DNA of 57,449 nucleotides, taken from NCBI GenBank assembly GCA_025464995.1, contig JAODMO010000041.1, forward strand, positions 1-57,449, in the 5' to 3' direction. Origin of the DNA: Microbacteriaceae bacterium. Its GTDB lineage: Bacteria > Actinomycetota > Actinomycetes > Actinomycetales > Microbacteriaceae. Below, one piece after another: positions 36,057 through 44,098 of this stretch (position 1 is the stretch's first letter; each line of letters starts with the position of its first letter). A program made the translations under genes and the position numbers. The notes under the pieces are model-generated. The model made no database searches, was not told the origin of the DNA, and was given only the letters and a program-made list of their open reading frames with translations.

Positions 36057-37064
36057 TCACCGGTGATTCGCGCGCGGGACCGTGAAAGAGATGGCGGTGC
36101 CCGCGGCGGAGCTCTCGACGACTTCGACGGAACCGCCGTAACGCAAAGCGATCTCCCGAACAAGCGACAGGCCGATCCCGAACCCCGACCTGGTGTCACC
36201 GCCGCCCTCGACTGCCATTCCGGAATGGGCGAATCGGTCGAAGATGTGGGCTGGGTCGATGCCCCGGATCCCCGGACCTCGATCGCGGACGACAACCGCG
36301 ACAGTCTTCGTCGACACGGCCACGTCGACGGAGACCACGGAATGCTGGGGTGCAAAGCGGAAGGCGTTGTCGAGCAGCGCGACGGTGCAGCGAGTGATGC
36401 TCGCAGAAGGCACGTGCGAGAATGCTGCTTCAGGCGCCAGCAACGCGACGGATATGTCCTTCCTGATGCCGATGACGGACATGCTCTGCACGGCCATGTC
36501 GACCGCTGCGACGACGTCGACGGATTCTTTCACGGTCGGGGCGACGCCACCCATCTCCGCCGACTCCAGCAGGTCGTTGACGATCTGGATGAGCGACTTC
36601 GCGTCCCGGCGGAGCTCCACAACCGTCTCCGACGAGGGGTCGGAGACAGGCAGAGCGCGTTGCAGAATTTGAAGCCGGGCGTCGAGCACCGCGAGTGGTG
36701 TTCGCAGTTCATGGCTCGCATCGGCGACGAAGGCGCGTTGGATGCGCAGTGCGTCGCCGAGGGGCTGGACGGCCCGTCGAGTCACGAGCCAGCTCATGAC
36801 ACCGGCGAGCAAGATGAGAGCGACGCCGAGCACCGCCGCTCCCCGCAGCAGGTCCACAGCCCCGACCTTGAGATTCTCCTCGTCGGGTACGGGCTCGAAG
36901 AGCTCCGCGGGTGAGATCTCGGAGAGGATGTAGAGGAAGACGGCCGCGATGACGACCAGCACCACGGCCGTGCAGGCGATGGCGATGCGCGTGCCGACGA
37001 TCCGAGACGCCCGACGGATGGCCAGCGTGTCGCTGTCGACGATGGCTGAGGCGCGTCTGGTCAT
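36057..37064 (-). CDS. Sensor histidine kinase
   Basis: A 335-residue membrane sensor kinase. Two membrane segments (about 27-48 and 73-94) flank a short extracellular loop of only about 25 residues, mostly acidic (EPVPDEENLK). The H box is ASHELRTP (H118); the ATPase has N box LLDNAFRFAP, G1 DRGPGI and G2 GFGIGLSLV. The small loop suggests sensing of ions or membrane state rather than a large ligand. The start overlaps the response-regulator stop by 4 nt (ATGA). Confidence 0.93.
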   Translation of the reverse strand: MTRRASAIVDSDTLAIRRASRIVGTRIAIACTAVVLVVIAAVFLYILSEISPAELFEPVPDEENLKVGAVDLLRGAAVLGVALILLAGVMSWLVTRRAVQPLGDALRIQRAFVADASHELRTPLAVLDARLQILQRALPVSDPSSETVVELRRDAKSLIQIVNDLLESAEMGGVAPTVKESVDVVAAVDMAVQSMSVIGIRKDISVALLAPEAAFSHVPSASITRCTVALLDNAFRFAPQHSVVSVDVAVSTKTVAVVVRDRGPGIRGIDPAHIFDRFAHSGMAVEGGGDTRSGFGIGLSLVREIALRYGGSVEVVESSAAGTAISFTVPRANHR

Positions 37065-37735
37065 GGCTGGCCCAGGCGATAGCCCTGTCCGCGGACGGTG
37101 AGCACGATGTCGGTATCGGTCTTGCGACGGAGGTAGTGAACGTAGGTGTCGACGGTTCCGGCTGTGTCGTCGGCGCTGAACACCGCGGCGAGGATCTGCT
37201 GGCGCGAGAAGGTGCGCTGCGGTGCCTCGGTGAGCAGTCTCAACAGCTCGTTCTCCTTCACCGTCAGCAGGATGCGGCCATCGTACGGCGAGTAGATGGT
37301 GCGGCTGTCGGGGTAGTACGCCCACCCGCCGACCAATAGTGCCCTGCCCTCCCCCGTGAAGACTCGGCGGATGGCGCGCAGCCGTGCGAAGAGCTCGTCG
37401 AATTCGAAGGGCTTGACGAGGTAGTCGTTTGCGCCGGTGTCGAGCCCGTCGACCCGGTCGCGCACCGTACCGAGTGCGGTGAGAAGGAGGATCGGGGTGG
37501 TCACCAGTTTCCGGCGCAACCCGTCGACGACGGAGAGGCCGTCGAGCGACGGAAGCCGCCGGTCGATGACCATGACCTCGTATTCACCACTGACGCCCGC
37601 GGCGAGGCCCTCGGCCCCGTCGACGATCAGCGTGACGTCGTACACCTCCCCCAGCACCTGGGCGACCATCGGGCCGAGTTGCGGGTCGTCCTCGATGAGA
37701 AGCAGCCGGGCACGCACCGTGGTGTCAGCGGGCAT
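37061..37735 (-). CDS. OmpR-family response regulator
   Basis: A 224-residue regulator. The receiver has the acidic pair ED15-D17 region (LIEDDPQ), phosphoacceptor D58 and the Lys in DYLVKPF; the winged helix occupies about 130-222, with TVKENELLRLLTEAP and the recognition region AGTVDTYVHYLRRK. It overlaps PAP2 upstream by 11 bp and the kinase downstream by 4 bp: one transcript. It is the best candidate to bind the TCTTAG direct repeats, one of which precedes this operon. Confidence 0.93.
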   Translation of the reverse strand: MPADTTVRARLLLIEDDPQLGPMVAQVLGEVYDVTLIVDGAEGLAAGVSGEYEVMVIDRRLPSLDGLSVVDGLRRKLVTTPILLLTALGTVRDRVDGLDTGANDYLVKPFEFDELFARLRAIRRVFTGEGRALLVGGWAYYPDSRTIYSPYDGRILLTVKENELLRLLTEAPQRTFSRQQILAAVFSADDTAGTVDTYVHYLRRKTDTDIVLTVRGQGYRLGQP

Positions 37736-38438
37736 GCGGCACTCCTCGGTTCGGTAGCTCGTCGGCGACAGGCAGTCGTCTGCTCAAGTGTGGCATCGCG
37801 AGCAGGTTCCACAGGGCGTTCACCGCAGCGACAGCAGCGATCGAGTAGACGATGGACGCGGTGACGTCGGTCGGATAGTGCACGCCGAGGTAGACGCGCG
37901 ATGCCGCCGTAGCGAGCGAGACGACCGCACCCGCCGCGACGAGAAACGGGCGCCACCGGCTGCCGCGCGTGACGAGCAAGACTCCGATCATCAGGCACGT
38001 GGCGAACGTCGTGTGCCCGCTCGGGTATCCGAGTCCACCCGGCTCGAAGATGAGGGGGTGGGCGAGAGAGGGGATGTCGGGCCGGGGGCGGTGAACGATC
38101 ATCTTCACCACCTCGTTCCCCAGCCAGGGCACGGCGACCATCACGAAGAAATAGGCCGCGCGATCCAGTCGGCGCGTCACACCGGCCACGGTGATCGCGC
38201 CGAGCAGGATGATGAGGCTTGCCATCGGTGGCCCGAACAGCCTGTTTATTGCGAGGGCGGACCAGTCGAGCGCGGGATTGTGGAGGAGGCTCACCGAGCG
38301 GAGGAAGCCCATCTCGCGGGCCGTCCATCCCGATGCTGACACGAGTGCGAACCCCGCCGCGACGACCACGGCCAAGACGAGCGCAGCAGGACCCGCCGTC
38401 CTCGCGAACCGGATGACTGGTCGGATGCCTGCGCTCAT
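37725..38438 (-). CDS. PAP2-family membrane phosphatase
   Basis: A 237-residue lipid phosphatase with about six membrane segments. The three phosphatase motifs are complete: K112-x6-RPRP (KMIVHRPRP), PSGH (139-142) and SR-x5-H (SRVYLGVH, H187). Likely substrates are undecaprenyl pyrophosphate or phosphatidic acid-type lipids at the outer face. First gene of the PAP2-response regulator-kinase operon and divergent from GT2-GtrA. Confidence 0.92.
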   Translation of the reverse strand: MSAGIRPVIRFARTAGPAALVLAVVVAAGFALVSASGWTAREMGFLRSVSLLHNPALDWSALAINRLFGPPMASLIILLGAITVAGVTRRLDRAAYFFVMVAVPWLGNEVVKMIVHRPRPDIPSLAHPLIFEPGGLGYPSGHTTFATCLMIGVLLVTRGSRWRPFLVAAGAVVSLATAASRVYLGVHYPTDVTASIVYSIAAVAAVNALWNLLAMPHLSRRLPVADELPNRGVPHAR

Positions 38439-38461
38439 GCGTTAAGCGTCGCCGGTGACAT

Positions 38462-38508
38462 CACAGGACTCTCTAAGAAAACCGGCCCCGTTCTTAGGGG
38501 ATTCTTAC
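38462..38508. promoter_or_regulatory. Divergent control region with TCTTAG direct repeats (PAP2 operon / GT2 operon)
   Basis: Plus strand: TCTTAG (38492-38497) and TCTTAC (38503-38508), exact 11-bp period, for GT2-GtrA; a GAGAGT that could serve as -10 follows. Minus strand: TCTTAG (38473-38478) with a weak partner CCTGTG 11 bp on, for PAP2. The layout suggests shared and auto-regulated control by an OmpR-type regulator. Confidence 0.6.
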
Positions 38509-38561
38509 AGCGCCGTGGCGAGAGTGGGAAGCCCACACCACTCACAGCGGACGAGGCGCGC

Positions 38562-39713
38562 ATGGACGTCACCATAGTCATCCCGACATTCAATGAGGGC
38601 CCGAACGTCGCGGAGCTCATCCGCCGCATCGGCGCCGCCACGACAGGACACGACGCTCGAATACTCTTCGTCGACGACTCGACAGACGACACGCCCGCCA
38701 TGGTGCGACGCGCGGCAGCAACCTCCACCGTCCCCGTCCGGCTGATCCACCGCGACGTTGCCGTCGGCGGGCTCTCCGGCGCAGTTCTCGAAGGCCTCGC
38801 GGCGAGCTCGAGCGAATGGTGCGTCGTGATGGACGGCGACCTGCAACATCCACCCGAGCTCATACCCGTGCTGCTCGCCTCGGGGGTCGAGCAGATCGCC
38901 GACATCGTCGTCGCCTCACGGCACCTCGACGGCGGCTCGTCACTCGGGCTCGACAACCCCCTTCGACGCTTGGTGTCATCAAGCACGACCGCCCTCACGC
39001 GCGCCATGTTCCCCGTGAAGTTGCGCAACGTCACGGATCCGATGACGGGCTTCTTCGCGGTGAGACGATCCGCGGTCGACATCGGCTCGCTCCGACCACG
39101 CGGGTTCAAGATCCTGCTCGAGATCCTCGCCCGCAACACCCTCACCGTCGTCGAGGAGCCTTTCGTCTTCGGCAAACGCGTCGCCGGCGACTCGAAGGCC
39201 GACCTGCGTCAGGGCATCCGGTTCGTGACGCAGCTCGGCGCGCTGCGCTTCGGACGCCTCTCCGGATTCGCCGCCGTGGGCGCCGCCGGCGCGCTCGCCA
39301 ACCTCGCTATCATGGGAGGCCTCCAGGCGTTGGGCGTCTGGTATCTGGGCGCGGCGATCGTGGCGGCGACAGTCACGATCATCGGCAATTTCCTGCTTTT
39401 GGAGCTTCTCGTCTTCCACGACCTCCGGGCCGGCGGGCGCAACGTGTGGGCGAGGTTCGCGCAGTCGGTCGCTTTCAACGGGATCGAGACCACCGTGCGC
39501 ACCGCCCTCCTCTGGGTGATTGTCGAAACGTTTCCCGTGCCGAGTCTTCTCGTGCAAGCGGTGCTCATCGCCACCGGGTTCGTGCTGAGGTTCCTCTACC
39601 ACTCACGAATCGTCTACCGGCCCGCCCGCACAACGGCACCACATCCCTCGGTCTCTGCCCCGCTGTCGGCGTCGAGCCTCGACGACGTGCAGCGACAAGC
39701 CGGCCCAGCGTGA
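38562..39713 (+). CDS. Polyprenol-phosphate glycosyltransferase (GT2) fused to GtrA
   Basis: A 383-residue protein. Residues 1-225 form a GT2 domain of the dolichol-phosphate-mannose-synthase type (TIVIPTFNEGPNV, VDDST, MDGDLQHPPE with D91-G-D93). Residues about 235-365 form a four-helix GtrA flippase-like domain (GALANLAIMGG, GNFLLLELLVF). The enzyme would make a polyprenyl-phosphate sugar and help move it across the membrane, the donor that a GT39 enzyme uses. The stop overlaps the second response regulator start by 4 nt. Confidence 0.92.
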   Translation: MDVTIVIPTFNEGPNVAELIRRIGAATTGHDARILFVDDSTDDTPAMVRRAAATSTVPVRLIHRDVAVGGLSGAVLEGLAASSSEWCVVMDGDLQHPPELIPVLLASGVEQIADIVVASRHLDGGSSLGLDNPLRRLVSSSTTALTRAMFPVKLRNVTDPMTGFFAVRRSAVDIGSLRPRGFKILLEILARNTLTVVEEPFVFGKRVAGDSKADLRQGIRFVTQLGALRFGRLSGFAAVGAAGALANLAIMGGLQALGVWYLGAAIVAATVTIIGNFLLLELLVFHDLRAGGRNVWARFAQSVAFNGIETTVRTALLWVIVETFPVPSLLVQAVLIATGFVLRFLYHSRIVYRPARTTAPHPSVSAPLSASSLDDVQRQAGPA

Positions 39714-40390
39714 AAATCCTCGTGGTCGAGGATGACCCCCGCATCGCGACGGTCGTGCGCCGCACCCTCACTGAAGCCGGCTACGCGGTCGACGTCGAGA
39801 CAACCGCCCCGGGCGCCATGGCGACCTTCGACACCGGTGGCCACGACCTCGTCCTTCTCGACCTGATGCTTCCCGGATCCCCGGGCGGCGGCATGGACGT
39901 GTGCAGGCACATCCGGTCAACCACCGAAGACATTCCCGTCCTCATGCTCACCGCGCTGGGCACCAAACGCAACGTCGTCGACGGGCTCGACGCCGGCGCC
40001 GACGACTACCTCGTCAAACCCTTCCACCTCGTCGAACTCCTCGCCCGCGTGCGCGCACTGCTCCGCCGGTCGCCGCACGCCCAACCGAGCGTCCTCCGCG
40101 CGCAGGGCGTCACACTCGACCCTGCCACCCGCTCGGCGGCACGAGGCGAGCGTACGATCGCACTCAGCGCGAAGGAATTCGCCGTGCTGGAATACCTCAT
40201 GCGGAATGCGGGCACGGTGGTCAGCTCGAGCGAGCTCATCGACCACGCCTGGGACTCCAATTACGACGGCTTCAGCAACGTCGTGCAGACCTACATCCGC
40301 TACCTCCGTAAGAAGCTCACCCTGCCCGGCGAGAAGGAGGTCATCCAGACGCACCGGGGATCGGGCTATTCCATCGACGCCGACCGGTGA
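39710..40390 (+). CDS. OmpR-family response regulator (second system)
   Basis: A 226-residue regulator beginning MKILVVEDDP with GTG 39710 inside the GT2 stop (GTGA). Phosphoacceptor D51 in LVLLDLMLP, conserved Lys in DYLVKPFH, and a winged helix with LSAKEFAVLEYLM and NVVQTYIRYLRKKL. Translationally coupled to GT2 upstream and to the kinase downstream, so the sugar-carrier enzyme and the signalling pair are made together. Confidence 0.93.
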   Translation: MKILVVEDDPRIATVVRRTLTEAGYAVDVETTAPGAMATFDTGGHDLVLLDLMLPGSPGGGMDVCRHIRSTTEDIPVLMLTALGTKRNVVDGLDAGADDYLVKPFHLVELLARVRALLRRSPHAQPSVLRAQGVTLDPATRSAARGERTIALSAKEFAVLEYLMRNAGTVVSSSELIDHAWDSNYDGFSNVVQTYIRYLRKKLTLPGEKEVIQTHRGSGYSIDADR

Positions 40391-41343
40391 TGTTCACTCG
40401 CGCGACTATTCGGCTCACCGCAGCATTCGCCACGGTGCAGCTGCTCCTCTTCGCGGCGTTCGCAGTGGGGATCTACATCTTCGTCACGGGCACCTTCGAC
40501 TTCGACGCTGCCGAAGCCGACGGTGAAGGTGCAGTCAACGCGGCCGAACAAGGCTTCGCGAGCCTGAGGACGGGATTGGTCACGAGCTATGCCGTGCTGT
40601 TCGTCATCGTCCCGATCACGAGCTACCTCATGGCCCGCGCCGCACTCCGGCCCATCCGGCTCAGCTACGAACGGCAAGAACGGTTCGTCGACGGCGCGTC
40701 CCACGAGCTGCGAACGCCCTTGAGCATCATCCAGGGCGAACTCGAACTCGTGACCAGCAGAACGCGTTCGGTTGCCGAATACGAGAACGCCATCGCAATC
40801 TCGCTGGAAGAGATCGAGAGCCTCACCCAGTTGACCAACGATCTCCTTCTCCTCTCGCATAGCGAAGGGAGATATCCGAACTCGGCGATGACCACGTTTG
40901 CACTCAACGAGCTCGTCCTCGAGGCCACGAAACAGGAGAACTCGCCCCGCAGACCAGACGGTCCGCCCCTTGCAGTCACACTGGGTCGACCCACTATGGT
41001 GACGGCCTCACGATCTCTCGTACTCCGCGCGATCGTCAACATTGTCGACAATGCGCTGAAATTCACCCCCGCCGGAGGGGAAGTGACCGTGACTACCGAC
41101 CTCGTGAACGGCGACCCCGCGATAACCGTGACAGACACCGGAATCGGCATGAGCCGGAAGGGGATAGCCCACGCCAGCGACCGGTTCTGGAGGGCGGATG
41201 AGGCCCGTTCACGGCCGGGGCACGGGGTGGGACTCGCTCTGGTGCGCCAGATCATGGATGCCCACGGCGGAACCCTCACGATCACCAGCACCGAGGGCGT
41301 CGGAACCACCGCTCAACTCGTTTTTCCCCGGCGCCGGGCGTGA
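40387..41343 (+). CDS. Sensor histidine kinase (second system)
   Basis: A 318-residue kinase with two membrane segments (about 9-35 and 65-85) around a short acidic extracellular loop (TFDFDAAEADGEGAV). H box SHELRTP (H106), N box NIVDNALKF, G1 DTGIGM, G2 GHGVGLAL. The start is GTG 40387 overlapping the regulator stop, or ATG 40390. The small acidic loop, as in the first kinase, could sense cations or cationic peptides. Confidence 0.93.
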   Translation: MMFTRATIRLTAAFATVQLLLFAAFAVGIYIFVTGTFDFDAAEADGEGAVNAAEQGFASLRTGLVTSYAVLFVIVPITSYLMARAALRPIRLSYERQERFVDGASHELRTPLSIIQGELELVTSRTRSVAEYENAIAISLEEIESLTQLTNDLLLLSHSEGRYPNSAMTTFALNELVLEATKQENSPRRPDGPPLAVTLGRPTMVTASRSLVLRAIVNIVDNALKFTPAGGEVTVTTDLVNGDPAITVTDTGIGMSRKGIAHASDRFWRADEARSRPGHGVGLALVRQIMDAHGGTLTITSTEGVGTTAQLVFPRRRA

Positions 41344-41360
41344 GTCTCCGATCTCACGGC

Positions 41361-41394
41361 TCTCACCGTCATCTCACGAACCACTGAATAACCT
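41361..41394 (+). promoter_or_regulatory. TCTCAC direct repeat and promoter of the acidic peptide gene
   Basis: TCTCAC at 41361 and 41372 (11-bp period; a further TCTCAC at 41352) followed 11 bp later by TAACCT as a -10. The second half-site takes the -35 position, the usual design of OmpR-activated promoters. The half-site differs from TCTTAG, so it probably belongs to the adjacent second regulator. Confidence 0.55.
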
Positions 41395-41446
41395 CGAAGA
41401 AGAAACCCGCACCTGCGAGTTCTCACATCACGAAAGGCACCACATC

Positions 41447-41734
41447 ATGGAGATCAAGACGAAGATCGTCGGCGGAACCGTCGCCATCGCGGCACTCGCC
41501 CTCGCCGCAGGGTTGAGCCTCACGGGCGGCGCATTCGCGACGCCCGCCACTCCGGCATCGACCCACTCGACGGTCAGCGACGGCGACGGCGAAACCGCCG
41601 ACGACGTCAACGGCGTCGAAGTCGAAGACGGCACGAACGACGGCGAGACCGCGGATGACGCGACCGAGTCCGGCGTCGAAGACCCGAGCGACGACGTCAA
41701 CGGCGTCGAGGTCGAGGACGGCACCGCCGACTGA
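41447..41734 (+). CDS. Exported acidic protein with duplicated VNGVEVEDGT unit
   Basis: A 95-residue protein. Residues 1-32 look like a signal peptide (KTKIVGGTVAIAALALAAG...GGAFATPA). The mature part is almost all Asp, Glu, Thr, Gly and Val, with DDVNGVEVEDGT repeated twice; at the DNA level 41599-41634 and 41689-41724 match over 36 bp with two differences. CGAAAGGC lies upstream of ATG 41447. As an exported polyanion made under a two-component system, it may bind cations or be a signal; that is inference. A strong hairpin follows. Confidence 0.75.
   Translation: MEIKTKIVGGTVAIAALALAAGLSLTGGAFATPATPASTHSTVSDGDGETADDVNGVEVEDGTNDGETADDATESGVEDPSDDVNGVEVEDGTAD
41599..41724 (+). repeat. Tandem-type 36-bp coding repeat
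   Basis: Two 36-bp units 90 bp apart (41599-41634 and 41689-41724) inside the acidic peptide gene, both coding DDVNGVEVEDGT. Only two synonymous-type GAA/GAG differences are seen, suggesting recent duplication. Confidence 0.8.
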
Positions 41735-41744
41735 CCGTTCGAAC

Positions 41745-41776
41745 GATACCGGGCCTGCTCGCTCAGGCCCGGTATC
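41745..41776 (+). terminator. Terminator hairpin after the acidic peptide gene
   Basis: GATACCGGGCCTG (41745-41757) and CAGGCCCGGTATC (41764-41776) form a perfect 13-bp stem with a 6-nt loop, 11 nt after the stop. The T tract is poor (GGTGTTTG). Confidence 0.75.
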
Positions 41777-42120
41777 GGTGTTTGCCGACGAATCCCGCGA
41801 CCCCGAATCGCTTCCGTCGACGCACGATGTGCAGCTGCGGGTAGACCGTCTCCGCCTCACGCACCTGCTCGCGCACGAGACGAACAGCGCTCGCCGGCAA
41901 TGAACGCCACGCATCGAGCCACACCGGGCCGCGTCAAACCGGGTCGACTTCGCTCAACGCAAATGGCGGCGGCACTGAACCTCAGCCTCACCTCGAGCCC
42001 AACACTCGTCTGCTGCCCGAATCGGGCGCGAAAGACCCGCTTCGATCAGGACTTTCTTGTCTCGCCTGTTTTGCTGAGGTACGCGGAATCGAAGCCACTC
42101 CCGGCTGAACCGGAACCGCC
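41777..42120. other. Gene-free stretch, about 340 bp
   Basis: No gene that I can support. A 41-codon reading from GTG 41778 lacks a ribosome site. The base composition is more AT-rich than the housekeeping block. Confidence 0.4.
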
Positions 42121-43416
42121 TCACCCGATGGAATCGGGAGTGTGCACGCGGAGTTCTCGCTGCACAAGCATCGCCAGCTCCCTCAGCAGGTCCTCGTCGA
42201 TATGTTCCTCTGGTCGTCGGGGCCGCGAGTCGACCACGCACAGGGTCCCGATCCGCTCCCCAGATGGCAGCTCGAGCGGGAACCCTGCGTAGAACAAGGA
42301 GCGCGGGCCGACATTGGCGTCGGCATTCCGCACGAACCTTTCATCCGAACGTGCGTCACGAACGATCATCGGTCCGGTGCCGCGTATTGCCATATCGCAA
42401 TACGAACTGGAGCGAGAGACTTCTTGCAACTCGGCTCCCACTTGAGCGATGTACCACTGCCGGTCGCGGTCGAGCACGGTAATGGTTGCCGACTCGACAT
42501 GAAACGCCCGCTGCGCCAAGGTGAGAATGTCCACTATTCGTGCCAGGGACCCGTTGTCTCGCAGGACGAGCCCATCGACTGCCTCCTGCCGACTTGCTTC
42601 TGTAACAGCAATGAGACCAGCGGTCCGGCGACGAGCACGAGACTCTGGTTGAGCCGGCAGGATTGGCCCCAACGAGGCGGCCAGCGCCCGCCCCCACTGG
42701 GCGTACTCGAACGGTGCACGGTGCCAGTCGTCCGACCTCGCTTTCTCGGGAGACGCGAGCGGGACGAATACAGCTTGTGCCGACAGGGCGCAGAGCGCCT
42801 TTGTCTCACTATTCAACGCATTGGCATGACGATCGGCCAGAGTCCCGAGGAAGGTGTCGAAGTTGGGGATCGACCGGATGGGCTGGATTCCCGCGACGAT
42901 GATCTTCGTATCATCGAGAGACAACTCGACCGTCGCCTCTAGCAGCTTCGAGAACTCGCACCTCCACCTGGGCAGCGGCGTCAACTGCAGTGCATCGTTG
43001 ACGCCGAGCACGACAACGATCGCGTCATACCTCGCCAGGCTCGACGCACGCAGTGCAGATACAGACTGAGACACCCGCATACGGGGATCCACAATGGCGT
43101 CCACGTCGGCGCCGCGCCCGGTGGCTTCAGACAGCGCACGGGCCAGGGCACCGGGCAGCGCAAGATCGTGTGTGACGGCGCCCCATCCGACGGCAGCACC
43201 CGCGCCGAACAGCAGAACACGGTCGCTGTCATGGCCCGCGCAATGCACGTGAGCGGCATCCAGCGGGCGAGGAAGCGAGCCGTTAGACCGGTCAACCGAA
43301 GCCGCCCGCCATCGCACAAGCGGCAGGAGCAACCGGGTCCAGCCCAAACCAGTATTGAGCACAGCACCACGACACGTCGCTGCAGGTCTAGGAACTCCGG
43401 CCCGCATCGGGATCAT
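42121..43416 (-). CDS. SGNH-like domain fused to a GAF domain
   Basis: A 431-residue two-domain protein. The N half (about 60-260) follows the SGNH-hydrolase layout: block I VLLFGAGAAVGWG, block III VVVLGVNDAL with the Gly-Asn-Asp, and block V WHRAPFEYAQWG with a His. In block I the expected G-D-S nucleophile is replaced by G-A-G, so hydrolysis is doubtful. The C half (about 285-425) is a GAF domain (ATITVLDRDRQWYIAQVG, SRSSSYCDMAI, GTLCVVDSRPR). No HTH or kinase domain. The start overlaps the upstream surface protein's stop by 4 nt. Confidence 0.78.
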   Translation of the reverse strand: MIPMRAGVPRPAATCRGAVLNTGLGWTRLLLPLVRWRAASVDRSNGSLPRPLDAAHVHCAGHDSDRVLLFGAGAAVGWGAVTHDLALPGALARALSEATGRGADVDAIVDPRMRVSQSVSALRASSLARYDAIVVVLGVNDALQLTPLPRWRCEFSKLLEATVELSLDDTKIIVAGIQPIRSIPNFDTFLGTLADRHANALNSETKALCALSAQAVFVPLASPEKARSDDWHRAPFEYAQWGRALAASLGPILPAQPESRARRRTAGLIAVTEASRQEAVDGLVLRDNGSLARIVDILTLAQRAFHVESATITVLDRDRQWYIAQVGAELQEVSRSSSYCDMAIRGTGPMIVRDARSDERFVRNADANVGPRSLFYAGFPLELPSGERIGTLCVVDSRPRRPEEHIDEDLLRELAMLVQRELRVHTPDSIG

Positions 43417-43997
43417 GCAGTTCCCCTCTCAGACAAGCCAGTCCAGTGAAGCTGCCGCCGCTTCGCGGCGAATACTCCTGCAGCGGTGATCAGCACCAGA
43501 GTTCCGGCAGCGACCATCAGCGGCAGTCCGAAACCCCCTACCTTCGGCGTCTGAAGCGCCGCGGAGAAGAGGACCTTCTCGCCCATGTGCCGCGCGACGA
43601 GCCCGCTTCGCGCCTTGAGCTTCGCGGTCCATGGACCGTTCGCGCCATCGCCGGCGTAAGAGGCGGTGGTCGACCGTACCTTTGCGCGAACCCGTTCGTA
43701 TTGCCCGCCCTTCGGAGCGGCGCTGGGAACCTCTGCAGTCACGAGTACATCGACTTGAACTCGCCGCTGGTTCGTCGATCCCGGTGTCAGGCGATCGACG
43801 ATGTGGGAGCGGGCGCGAGGGCCGTCGTTGCCGTCTATGGGCACGTCCACCAGCCGGATTCCGACGCCCGCACTAGCGACTGATGCCTTCAGAGCGCGTA
43901 CAGGTGGTACCGAACTGGCCGCCGAGGCCATCGCGGGCGCCGCGTGAAGAAGCAGGAGGAGCGTCATCGCGGCGGCGACTGCGAGCGTTCGGAGCAT
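43413..43997 (-). CDS. Exported protein with C-terminal membrane anchor
   Basis: A 194-residue protein with a signal peptide (1-25: LRTLAVAAAMTLLLLLH...AMASA), a soluble beta-rich middle (VQVDVLVTAEVP, WTAKLKARSG), a membrane segment at about 156-178 (LPLMVAAGTLVLITAAG) and a short basic tail. This is the layout of a surface-anchored domain. Translationally coupled to the SGNH-GAF gene, so the two may act as an outside/inside pair. No family recognised. Confidence 0.7.
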   Translation of the reverse strand: MLRTLAVAAAMTLLLLLHAAPAMASAASSVPPVRALKASVASAGVGIRLVDVPIDGNDGPRARSHIVDRLTPGSTNQRRVQVDVLVTAEVPSAAPKGGQYERVRAKVRSTTASYAGDGANGPWTAKLKARSGLVARHMGEKVLFSAALQTPKVGGFGLPLMVAAGTLVLITAAGVFAAKRRQLHWTGLSERGTA

Positions 43998-44030
43998 TCG
44001 TAGGTCTTTCGTGAAGGAGAGGAGATCGAG

Positions 44031-44057
44031 CCTGCGGGAAGCTCTCTGCCCCGCAGG
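44031..44057 (-). terminator. Hairpin between two exported-protein genes
   Basis: CCTGCGGG (44031-44038) pairs with CCCGCAGG (44050-44057), loop 11 nt. No T run, so it may be an attenuator or processing site rather than a full terminator. Confidence 0.4.
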
Positions 44058-44098
44058 ATCCGCCCATCAAGGTGAACCTTCGGTCATCCTCACAGACA

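Noticed and set aside
41778..41903. A 41-codon plus-strand reading after the terminator
   Set aside because: No ribosome site, starts inside the terminator's trailing sequence.
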